The position numbers were made by a program, and so were the translations under genes. This document shows positions 1 through 5,091 of a stretch of DNA of 5,091 nt, one piece after another; within the stretch, counting starts at the first letter, position 1, and the number at the start of each line of letters is the position of its first letter. The notes under the pieces are model-generated. The model ran no database searches. It saw only the letters and a list, made by a program, of their open reading frames with translations, and was not told the DNA's origin. Source of the DNA: Saprospiraceae bacterium UBA7687 (GTDB lineage: Bacteria > Bacteroidota > Bacteroidia > Chitinophagales > Saprospiraceae); contig DLGT01000039.1 in NCBI GenBank assembly GCA_002482845.1, positions 1-5,091 on the forward strand, given 5' to 3'.

Positions 1-40
1 ATAGAAAAAATATACTTGTTGCCGGGCTTATCTTGTAGGC

Positions 41-820
41 TCAATCCTCAACTCCAAAAGGGCGGAATTCTTCTATGTCGTGGTATCCAAAAACTTCAAT
101 CTCTTGGTGGTCTTTCACAAGTTTGCGAATTCTATCAAGTGTGGCTATTCTTAAATTGTTATCATCTGCACGCATTTTAGCTAACTCATTTACAGGGTGT
201 TTTTCGTCTGTAAGTTCTATTTTCATGTAGTATGCGTCTCCAACATAAAACAACCACTTATTACTTATCTTCAATGCAACACCGCAATGTCCCAAAGTGT
301 GCCCCCACAGCGGAACAAGAAAAATCTCGGTTTCAATGTCAGCAATAATTTTCCTTGCTTCAAATCCAAACCATTCATAATCAGATTTTTCATAAGTTTT
401 AATAGTAGGGTTATGGGCTAGAGGAAGTTTTAAATATCTTGGATTGTCCGAATTGAAGTTTTCAAGTTCTTCAATACTTATATGAACCGTTGCCTTGGGA
501 AAGTCAGCAAGTCCACCAATATGGTCGTTGTCCAAATGCGAAATGATGCAATCCGTTACTTTATTGGGGTCAAATCCTAATTTTTCAATTTGTCGTATTG
601 CAGTTTGGTTCTCGTCAAAACGATAACCCACAATATCAATCAGTTGCTGTCCTATTCTTTCAGTTGGGTGTAGAGTGTCCAAAAGTCCAATGCCAGTATC
701 TATTAGGATAAGTTTGTCGTTTTCTTTAATTAACAAGCAGTGTCCGCAAACATTATTATTAATTGGAGAAACGATTTTAACGCAGTTTAAATGATGTATT
801 TCTGCCATCTTTTTTGTCAT
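41..820 (-). CDS. MBL-fold metallo-hydrolase
   Basis: This is a 259-residue metallo-beta-lactamase-fold hydrolase, probably a soluble cytoplasmic enzyme since no signal peptide or membrane segment is visible. The metal-binding motifs occur in order: DTG at residues 41-43, SHLDNDHIGG at 94-103 (H95, D97, D99, H100), GHTLGH at 173-178 (H174), GDAYY at 194-198 (D195) and a late FGYHD (H247). The second histidine of the classic HxHxDH is an aspartate (HLDNDH), a variant also known in other MBL hydrolases, so the site need not be dead. The length suits a single-domain family member. The family includes lactonases, thioesterases and similar hydrolases, and the substrate cannot be read from the sequence. 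The ATG at 818-820 was chosen; a second in-frame ATG four codons later is possible. No Shine-Dalgarno is seen. A short repeat shared with the next gene lies 16 bases upstream of the start. Confidence 0.9.
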   Translation of the reverse strand: MTKKMAEIHHLNCVKIVSPINNNVCGHCLLIKENDKLILIDTGIGLLDTLHPTERIGQQLIDIVGYRFDENQTAIRQIEKLGFDPNKVTDCIISHLDNDHIGGLADFPKATVHISIEELENFNSDNPRYLKLPLAHNPTIKTYEKSDYEWFGFEARKIIADIETEIFLVPLWGHTLGHCGVALKISNKWLFYVGDAYYMKIELTDEKHPVNELAKMRADDNNLRIATLDRIRKLVKDHQEIEVFGYHDIEEFRPFGVED

Positions 821-836
821 TTTTATTATTCGTTGT

Positions 837-856
837 TTTGTTAGGGTTCGCCCTTG
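837..856 (-). repeat. Short leader repeat, copy 1 (upstream of MBL gene)
   Basis: Read on the minus strand this is CAAGGGCGAACCCTAACAAA. Its downstream end is 16 bases before the MBL start codon. A closely related copy sits at 1580-1600, just before the DUF4253 gene, sharing CAAGGGCGAA exactly and then a CC/AAC/AAA pattern with one extra base. It may be a shared leader, a regulatory site or the edge of a mobile cassette; the sequence alone does not decide. Confidence 0.6.
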
Positions 857-883
857 TTGGTTGAGGCGTCAGCTAATAGTCTT

Positions 884-1570
884 TTAGTCCCACCATAAAT
901 AAATACGGCCTGTTCGCCTGATTTCTTCTTCAAGCGCCTCAACCGTTTCTGTTCCTTGTTCTACAACGTCAGGACAAAATTCATAGACTTCTTCAGCTAA
1001 TTTTTTGTAGTCGATATTCTTATTTTTTATTTGACATTCACAAAAGTCAAAGCCAATTGCTATGGGTGTAATGCCAAATTCGCTGTTCCATTTTTTGTAC
1101 TTATCAATAATATCAGCTGGTTCAATATCATAATTTACACCATTTGTTTCTGCAAACTCAATCAGTTTGTAAGGGTCAGCTGTTGCACCTGTCAAAGCAA
1201 CTTTATACCCGTTGTGCGCAATGTCTGAAATGAAAATATACTTTCCTTCCTGTCTTAGTTTGTCAAGATTATCGGATACGATTTTCCGCGCATTTTCTTC
1301 TGTTGTCAGACTACAGATGGCATCTGGTTTTTCATGGTCAGTATACTCTCTTTTAAAAACCAATTTCTCTATTGGTCTATTTGTTAGTTTTTTTAGAAAG
1401 AGAGCATCTTCATGTTCAAGCTTTGCGTCTTTACAATTTGATTTTTCTGTTTCGGTTAGTTCGTCAATTGAAAAAGATGTCTTACCCATGACTGGTTGTG
1501 TCAGTATATTTCCTTCATCCTTCTTTTGCTCGCTACCTAACAGGCTTAATATTTTCCTGATGAAACTCAT
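884..1570 (-). CDS. DUF4253 domain-containing protein
   Basis: This is a 228-residue soluble protein whose C-terminal ~100 residues match my recollection of the DUF4253 family. The segment from about residue 126 includes TGATADPYKLIEF and TNGVNYDIE (142-150). It then continues to IGFDF, YEFCPDVVEQGT (196-207), an acidic helix EALEEEIRR, and the closing LWWD at the very C-terminus, a hallmark ending for this family. The N-terminal ~20 residues (MSFIRKILSLLGSEQKKDEG) form a short basic/hydrophobic stretch, followed by a poorly conserved polar region. The molecular function of DUF4253 is unknown to me and none is assigned. A TTG two codons upstream is also in frame, but the ATG at 1568-1570 is preferred because it gives the usual short N-terminus. 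No Shine-Dalgarno is visible. The gene is monocistronic in appearance, separated by 63 bases from the MBL gene downstream. Confidence 0.8.
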   Translation of the reverse strand: MSFIRKILSLLGSEQKKDEGNILTQPVMGKTSFSIDELTETEKSNCKDAKLEHEDALFLKKLTNRPIEKLVFKREYTDHEKPDAICSLTTEENARKIVSDNLDKLRQEGKYIFISDIAHNGYKVALTGATADPYKLIEFAETNGVNYDIEPADIIDKYKKWNSEFGITPIAIGFDFCECQIKNKNIDYKKLAEEVYEFCPDVVEQGTETVEALEEEIRRTGRIYLWWD

Positions 1571-1579
1571 GGTCAATTT

Positions 1580-1600
1580 TTTGGTTTGGTTTCGCCCTTG
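1580..1600 (-). repeat. Short leader repeat, copy 2 (upstream of DUF4253 gene)
   Basis: On the minus strand this begins CAAGGGCGAAACCAAACC and ends nine bases before the DUF4253 ATG. It matches the copy at 837-856, which precedes the MBL gene in the same orientation and at a similar distance. Its CAAGGGCG part is also one arm of the 12-bp inverted repeat at 1593-1624. Confidence 0.6.
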
Positions 1601-1624
1601 ATTTCTATGACAAAATCGAGGGCG
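1593..1624. repeat. 12-bp inverted repeat with 8-base loop
   Basis: CGCCCTTGATTT (1593-1604) pairs with AAATCGAGGGCG (1613-1624) across an 8-base loop, with one G/T wobble or mismatch depending on strand. It lies in the 5' leader of the DUF4253 gene. On neither strand is it followed by a clean T-run, so it is not called an intrinsic terminator. It could act as a leader RNA hairpin or as part of a repetitive or recombination element. Confidence 0.75.
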
Positions 1625-1646
1625 GAAATATTTTAGGGTTCTATAA

Positions 1647-1720
1647 TGCAGTCGGGAGACTGCAATGTATCTAAGGACGAAGCAAGCTATACTTCAATGG
1701 CTACGCCCCATACTTCGCCC
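1647..1720. repeat. REP-like palindromic element in intergenic spacer
   Basis: This spacer segment carries a perfect 7-bp hairpin, TGCAGTC (1647-1653) with GACTGCA (1658-1664) and a four-base loop. A second, longer stem joins GGACGAAG (1675-1682) with CTTCGCCC (1713-1720); all eight positions pair on the minus strand if one G/T wobble is allowed. A small GGC-GTA-GCC hairpin (minus strand) is nested inside. Dense short palindromes between genes of this kind resemble dispersed REP elements, and the GCAGTC/GACTGC hairpin followed by an AAGGACGAAG string looks familiar from Bacteroidota intergenic DNA. That likeness is from memory, not a search. The nearest coding end is the HEPN gene stop at 1730. 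Confidence 0.5.
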
Positions 1721-1729
1721 AGCGGGGAA

Positions 1730-2476
1730 TTATTGAAACTTGACAATAATATTTTCAACAATTTCTTCAATAAAAGAAATTGCCTTTGATTCTTTGACGA
1801 TAATTGTGTTTGGATGAGCTGTTGTATTTCTAAAATTTAAATGCGCATCTAAAATCTTCTTTATATCACCGGAAATTATTCTAGAAACCCTTAATAGTTC
1901 AATGAAATCAGATTCCTTAATGTCAGAGAAATCTTCTTTTTTATCAAATTTTATCTTTTTATATTTTCCATGAGTTTGAACAGCTGCATTGAAATCAACA
2001 ATATGATTCGTCAACACACACATGTAAAGTACATCCATTGCCAACAACCAAGACATTAATATGGCCGCCCTACAACACTTTATTTCAAAACAAGAGATAG
2101 CTTCTTCTAAAAATGCTTTTTGCTCAGCACTATTGATTTTAGGCAATAATCCCCGAAGAGTTGTAGAAATTTCTTGACTATGTTTAGATTCCAAATACAA
2201 TGCATCAAGATCTTTCTTAGTGTTGCGATGAAAAGTATATAAATTACCCTTCTTGATAAACGAACAGTTTTTTCCAACAGATAATTTACTAAAGCAAACT
2301 GAAATATTGGCTGGAATTTTCAAATCGCATTCTATAAAGCAATTTTTAATTTCAGTCGAAGAAAAAAGCTCTTTTTCATTTACAATACAATAGAAGTATG
2401 CCAGTAATTTTGTTTGTTCGACTTGTGTTAATTCAATAAAGTTATTTATCGTATCAATATATTTGCCAATTCCCAT
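1730..2476 (-). CDS. HEPN-like domain protein with N-terminal winged-helix-like module
   Basis: This encodes a 248-residue soluble protein with two visible parts. Residues ~20-95 form a winged-helix-like module (KLLAYFY at 23-29, then LFSSTEIKNCF and a basic strand ending NLYTFHR) that resembles two modules in the upstream partner gene. Residues ~115-248 are mainly helical. They begin FLEEAISCFEIKCCRAAILMSWLLAMDVL-like, a segment with the look of the first helices of HEPN domains, and end with FRNTTAHPN at 215-223. R216 and H221 fit the Rx4-6H motif, with the favoured Asn after Arg, that forms the catalytic site of HEPN ribonucleases. HEPN nucleases act in toxin-antitoxin, abortive-infection and CRISPR systems; RNase activity here is inferred from the motif. 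Its ATG overlaps the partner's stop (TAATG), so translation is probably coupled. The fold call is moderately sure; the specific family is not recognised. Confidence 0.62.
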   Translation of the reverse strand: MGIGKYIDTINNFIELTQVEQTKLLAYFYCIVNEKELFSSTEIKNCFIECDLKIPANISVCFSKLSVGKNCSFIKKGNLYTFHRNTKKDLDALYLESKHSQEISTTLRGLLPKINSAEQKAFLEEAISCFEIKCCRAAILMSWLLAMDVLYMCVLTNHIVDFNAAVQTHGKYKKIKFDKKEDFSDIKESDFIELLRVSRIISGDIKKILDAHLNFRNTTAHPNTIIVKESKAISFIEEIVENIIVKFQ

Positions 2477-3606
2477 TATTTAGATTCTTTAATGATAGGC
2501 ATTTTATCTAAATGAATTTCCGCATGCCTTTCAACTGTCCATCCACCACTTTCGTGATCCTTAAACCATAATTTACTATTCTTGACATTATTAATTGTTT
2601 GCCTTAAATGTGTAGGTCTATCCTTTAATTGTAATGCTTTGTATCCATACTCTATATTTCCTTCATTAAAGTAATCTTGACCTATTGTTTTTGAAACATA
2701 ATATGCAATAAGAAGAATTTTATCATTGGTGTTGTCAGGTTTCTTGTCATCAAATAGCTCTTGAAGGGATTGCTTATTGTCAGATTTAAACACGTCAAAC
2801 TCACTTATAACGATAGGCTTAACATGAGTTTTATTTATCGCTGCTGATTTGCTCTTTCGATTTGAAGAATTTGTTTTTTTAGAGGATTCGTTTTTTATTA
2901 ATGAAACAATATCTTCGATCCCTGTAGCTTTAAATCTAAAAACATTATCACTTACAGTTTGCATGGTTTTTGGGAAGAGTCTATCCCACTCTCTTTTGAA
3001 TTTATTAGCTCTACTAGGTGTATTTCTTTTCTGCAAATAACTTTTTTTCACATCATTAATATTGAACGCCTCTTTCCCAAAGCTACTATTATAGAAAGCA
3101 TATATAGCCATCCACTCACTTTCTGAACATTCTATTACTCTTTCTACATCGTCTATATGAGGAAATTCATCAGAACTATGAGTAATATTTAATAAATTTC
3201 CTTTATCTCCTTCATTAACATCTTTAGAAGAATTATTGTTCCCAGTTTCATTCTCAGAAGCTAATGTTTTAAGTTCAATGAAAGATGTATCATCAAGTGA
3301 TTTTGTAGTATCTAATCTACTTCCAACAATCGTAGCTAGGAAATCCTTTAATCCATCTTGTCCAATAATATTATCAGAAAGTGAAATCTCATAAGATGTT
3401 TCCTCCTTATTCCTTTTGTATTTAACACTGTTATTTTGGGTATTTGCATCTACCTTTTTAATTGGTTCACCACACTCAATACAAAATTTAGCATCTTTTA
3501 ATATATGTGTAAAACAGGTAGTACATTTTATTTTCGAACCGCAACTAAAGCAGAAGTTTGAATTATTGGGTACTGAAGAATTACAAGAAAAACAAATGGT
3601 TTCCAT
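2476..3606 (-). CDS. Double zinc ribbon protein with two winged-helix-like modules
   Basis: This encodes a 376-residue protein. At the N-terminus two zinc ribbons follow each other: C5-C8-C19-C22 and C28-C31-C42-C45, both CxxC-x10-CxxC with glycine after the last Cys, matching the double-zinc-ribbon (DZR) pattern. A polar, Asn/Ser/Asp-rich linker covers about 50-155. Two winged-helix-like modules follow, at ~163-236 (WMAIYAFYNSSFGKEAFN, DVKKSY) and ~294-368 (KILLIAYYVSKTIGQDYFN, GGWTV), separated by a lysine/serine-rich basic linker (239-265). No membrane segment or enzyme motif is seen. The modules probably bind nucleic acid or protein; the zinc ribbons may do likewise. It is the first gene of a two-gene operon and overlaps the HEPN gene by one base, so the products are likely partners. 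The ATG at 3604-3606 places the first Cys at residue 5. I do not recognise a named family for the full length. Confidence 0.8.
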   Translation of the reverse strand: METICFSCNSSVPNNSNFCFSCGSKIKCTTCFTHILKDAKFCIECGEPIKKVDANTQNNSVKYKRNKEETSYEISLSDNIIGQDGLKDFLATIVGSRLDTTKSLDDTSFIELKTLASENETGNNNSSKDVNEGDKGNLLNITHSSDEFPHIDDVERVIECSESEWMAIYAFYNSSFGKEAFNINDVKKSYLQKRNTPSRANKFKREWDRLFPKTMQTVSDNVFRFKATGIEDIVSLIKNESSKKTNSSNRKSKSAAINKTHVKPIVISEFDVFKSDNKQSLQELFDDKKPDNTNDKILLIAYYVSKTIGQDYFNEGNIEYGYKALQLKDRPTHLRQTINNVKNSKLWFKDHESGGWTVERHAEIHLDKMPIIKESK

Positions 3607-3651
3607 TCTTATTTTTTAAAAGATTAAAGCACCTTAAAAAAAGGAACTTTT

Positions 3652-3679
3652 TAAAAGTATGCAGCGAATTTTATGCAAA
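3652..3679 (-). promoter_or_regulatory. Possible promoter of the zinc-ribbon/HEPN operon
   Basis: On the minus strand TTTG (3676-3679) is followed after 16 bases by TACTTTTA (3652-3659), which matches seven of eight positions of the Bacteroidota -7 consensus TAnnTTTG. It would leave a leader of about 40 bases before the ATG at 3606. The spacer is shorter than the usual 19-21 bases, so this is a weak call made in AT-rich DNA. Confidence 0.25.
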
Positions 3680-3691
3680 TTAGAATAACAA

Positions 3692-3918
3692 ATGAACAAT
3701 CAAAATGAAACTTTCGAAGATTTTAAAGAGAGTTTCAAAATATTGCTGGTAAGACGTTACAATTGGTCAGTAACAAACGCAAGTATTATGACTCACCTGC
3801 GCTTGCTGCGACCTTTGGTGAAGGATTATCCCCTCAGATGTCCTACTACAAAATCTTTGACGTAGAGCCAGACTTGCAGCAGGATTCGCAAGGTAGCGGC
3901 ACATGGGGGAAAGCATAA
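3692..3918 (+). pseudogene. Small frameshifted coding remnant, unknown family
   Basis: An ATG at 3692 opens a frame reading MNNQNETFEDFKESFKILL and continuing VRRYNWSV before it loses protein-like character and stops at 3865. From about 3766 a different frame (offset by -1) reads convincingly as protein, with YYDSPALAATFGEGLSPQM followed by SYYKIFDVEPDLQQ and GSGTWGKA, ending at TAA 3916-3918. That second frame has no start codon of its own; it is closed by a stop at 3724-3726. The simplest reading is one gene of about 75 codons broken by a single-base indel near 3760-3780. A sequencing error would look the same. No canonical -1 slippery heptamer is seen in phase. The family is not recognised. 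It diverges from the zinc-ribbon gene and converges on the GhoS-like gene, with stops only two bases apart. Confidence 0.4.
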
Positions 3919-3920
3919 GA

Positions 3921-4229
3921 CTAGTTTGCTTTCAATTTTTTAACCTCTTTGAGATTATAAAATCTTATCCCTCCTGACTGAGTTATTAATAAAGAATATT
4001 TATGTCCAGTGCTTTTAGCTGCGTTCATCGCTAGAGTACTAATTGTGTCAATGTCTTCTTTACCAATGTAACTGTATTCTGCTGGTGGTAGATGATATTC
4101 AATTTTTGATTCCTCATCTAAGATAGTCCTTTTGAAACCATTTTTTGCCATAGCAAAATGAAGTTTGTCATATTCGTCGTTATCAAACTTTGTGTCAAAC
4201 AGTTCAACTCTAACAGTATATTTATTCAT
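3921..4229 (-). CDS. GhoS/DUF2622-like small protein
   Basis: This encodes a 102-residue protein that resembles the family containing GhoS, the antitoxin of the type V toxin-antitoxin pair ghoST. The family was formerly listed as DUF2622 and has a Cas2-like ferredoxin fold. Seen here are an N-terminal strand YTVRVELFD (4-12), a helix with EYDKLHFAMAKNGFKRTI (19-36), then EYHLPPAEYSY (44-54), a second helix around 58-74, and a strand YSLLITQSG (78-86). In E. coli, GhoS is an endoribonuclease that cleaves mRNA of the membrane toxin GhoT. No GhoT-like short membrane peptide is found on either side, so an antitoxin role is unproven, and many relatives are called GhoS by similarity only. A GGAG lies 11 bases before the ATG, a rather distant but possible ribosome-binding site. 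The tail is lysine-rich (KEVKKLKAN). Confidence 0.62.
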   Translation of the reverse strand: MNKYTVRVELFDTKFDNDEYDKLHFAMAKNGFKRTILDEESKIEYHLPPAEYSYIGKEDIDTISTLAMNAAKSTGHKYSLLITQSGGIRFYNLKEVKKLKAN

Positions 4230-4739
4230 AGTAATAGGTGCTCCAGTTAAATTTTCTGTAGGAACATTTTAACAGTTGCAAAGTCATTGCCATGAAGGGG
4301 TTGCAAGACAAATTGTCAGAACAATTATATTATTTTTGCCTAAACTGACATTTATTATTACAAAATTGGTGGATTACTGAATGAGTCAATTACAACAAAG
4401 CCCCTAAGAATAGTAGATTTAGGACAGCAGCTTAAGTAACTTTACTAGTAAAAAGAGCCATAAATCTTCAATTTCTGCCCTTATAAATGAAAATCAGAAT
4501 AACAAATAAATTCAGGAAACAAGGTATTTCTAACTCTCTAATTTTAACAGGCTTTAGAGGTCTGTTAGGTGAGCAGGTGCCTGTTTTAAATATATTGAAT
4601 TGAATTGAAATCCAACACCTCAGAAACAATTTATAACCTTGTAAATGATGGAGTTCAATTCCTCACAACATACAAAAATTATCCAATATTTCTATCAACT
4701 TGGCTCACCCACCCCTTTCGCAAACTCCCCCACCCTTTC
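4230..4739. other. Intergenic region without convincing genes
   Basis: No reading frame here looks like protein. A 73-codon plus-strand frame opening at a TTG (4605) runs into the tandem repeats and is not believed. Small structures visible are AACAGGC (4546-4552) with its inverse GCCTGTT (4579-4585), with an intervening CTGTT that could compete for pairing; a (ATTGA)3 run at 4594-4608; and a direct repeat CCACCC(C)TTTCG at 4709-4720 and 4730-4740. The presumed promoter of the GhoS-like gene lies at its left end. Confidence 0.6.
4279..4312 (-). promoter_or_regulatory. Possible promoter of the GhoS-like gene
   Basis: On the minus strand TTTG (4309-4312) is followed after 22 bases by TGACTTTG (4279-4286), one mismatch from the Bacteroidota -7 consensus TAnnTTTG. 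An alternative TTG at 4304-4306 gives a 17-base spacer. The leader to the ATG at 4229 would be about 45 bases. The match is suggestive only. Confidence 0.3.
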
Positions 4740-4755
4740 GGTAAGCCGGCTTACC
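4740..4755. repeat. Perfect 16-bp palindrome
   Basis: GGTAAGCCGGCTTACC is a perfect, loop-free palindrome. It lies directly after the second copy of the CCACCC(C)TTTCG direct repeat and about 60 bases before the tandem array. A smaller hairpin, ACCAA (4752-4756) with TTGGT (4764-4768), overlaps its right end. Such a dyad could be a dimeric regulator's operator or part of a terminus or origin; nothing nearby identifies its binder. Confidence 0.8.
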
Positions 4756-4813
4756 AAACTCAATTGGTTTGTTATTATAAACAATTGATTCAGTACAATT
4801 TAACCTATCCAGG

Positions 4814-5091
4814 TTACGTTCCCTAACCTAAAACGTTTACGTTCACCAACCCAAAATTTTACGTTACCCAACCTAAATGGTTTACGTCCACCAACCTAAA
4901 TGGTTTACGTCTACCAACCTAAAAATTTACGTTACCATACCTAAAACGTTTACGTTCCCCAAGCTAAATGGTTTACATCAACCAACCCAAAATTTTACGT
5001 CCACCAACCTAAAGCGTTTACGTCCACCAACCTAAAGCGTTTACCTCCACCAACCTAAAGTTTTACGTCCACCAACCTAAATGGTTTACGT
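4814..5091. repeat. Tandem array of 22-23-bp units, 68-bp super-period
   Basis: Thirteen TTACG-type unit starts can be placed at 4814, 4837, 4859, 4882, 4905, 4927, 4950, 4973, 4995, 5018, 5041, 5063 and 5086. The consensus unit is TTTACGTCCACCAACCTAAA plus a linker of two or three bases. Successive spacings are 23, 22, 23 repeated four times, so every third linker is two bases (AT, AA, AT, GT) and the others are three bases ending in G (ACG, TGG, GCG). The array is cut by the window edge, so full length is unknown. Left-hand units are more divergent than right-hand ones. Stops in shifting frames and a 68-bp period that is not a multiple of three argue against coding. It could be a minisatellite, plasmid-type iterons or a protein-binding array. 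Confidence 0.95.

Noticed and set aside
95..1601. Plus-strand open frames of 65-129 codons opposite the MBL and DUF4253 genes
   Set aside because: They are antisense shadows of well-supported genes and show no recognisable domains.
1593..1664. Intrinsic terminator after the HEPN gene
   Set aside because: Both hairpins lack a following T-run on the minus strand, so they are reported as inverted repeats only.
3610..3920. Search for a GhoT-like membrane toxin near the GhoS-like gene
   Set aside because: The only sizeable minus-strand frame here (about 49 codons from near 3916) is arginine- and serine-rich without a hydrophobic segment. The plus-strand remnant is likewise not a membrane peptide.
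3682..4507. The 12-mer AGAATAACAAAT occurring at 3682-3693 and 4496-4507
   Set aside because: It is AT-rich and short, with only loose similarity in the flanks, so chance is a sufficient explanation. It is not called an insertion-site repeat.
4652..4663. GTTCAATTC string like a tRNA T-loop, with CTTGTAA upstream resembling a threonine anticodon loop
   Set aside because: The T-stem has a mismatch, the spacing between anticodon-like and T-loop-like parts is too short, and no acceptor stem or D-arm can be paired. It was judged chance; a tRNA scan returning a hit would change this.
4605..4826. A 73-codon plus-strand open frame starting at TTG
   Set aside because: It has a rare start codon, no ribosome-binding site and low-complexity content. 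It spans the direct repeats and the palindrome and enters the tandem array. Its composition follows the DNA repeats and not a protein fold.
4814..5091. CRISPR array interpretation of the right-end repeats
   Set aside because: The units are contiguous, with linkers of only two or three bases. There are no unique spacers of 25-40 bp and no cas genes, so this is a tandem satellite-type array.

Overview
The window looks like an accessory stretch of a Bacteroidota-type chromosome or genomic island. This is judged from AT-rich DNA, start codons that mostly lack Shine-Dalgarno sequences, promoter-like TTTG/TAnnTTTG strings, and the protein families present. No marker gene fixes the genus. All five intact genes lie on the minus strand; the only plus-strand gene is a small, apparently frameshifted remnant.

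Positions 41-1570 hold two unrelated single-gene units read leftward: an MBL-fold metallo-hydrolase and a DUF4253-type protein. Each start codon is immediately preceded by a copy of the same roughly 20-bp sequence (minus strand CAAGGGCGAA followed by CC- and AAC-rich bases). The 160-bp spacer upstream of the DUF4253 gene is packed with inverted repeats and resembles a REP-type palindromic element. These units could be cassette-like accessory genes, but no integrase or verified recombination site is visible.

Positions 1730-3606 hold the most interesting unit, a tightly coupled two-gene operon (TAATG stop/start overlap). The first gene encodes a double-zinc-ribbon protein with a long polar linker and two winged-helix-like modules. 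The second encodes a protein with one related winged-helix-like module and a C-terminal HEPN-like domain carrying an Rx4H (RNTTAH) motif typical of HEPN ribonucleases. The shared module suggests that the two proteins work together. A nucleic-acid-sensing plus RNase (defence or toxin-like) role is an inference and has not been shown.

Positions 3692-3918 contain a short plus-strand coding remnant split over two frames. It converges on a 102-codon minus-strand gene resembling the GhoS/DUF2622 family of small Cas2-like proteins; no GhoT-like partner is visible.

Positions 4230-4813 contain no convincing gene, only short inverted and direct repeats, including a perfect 16-bp palindrome. From about 4814 to the window end runs a tandem array of 22-23-bp units. 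Spacing follows an exact 23-22-23 rhythm, giving a 68-bp higher-order period, and the array continues past the edge of the window.
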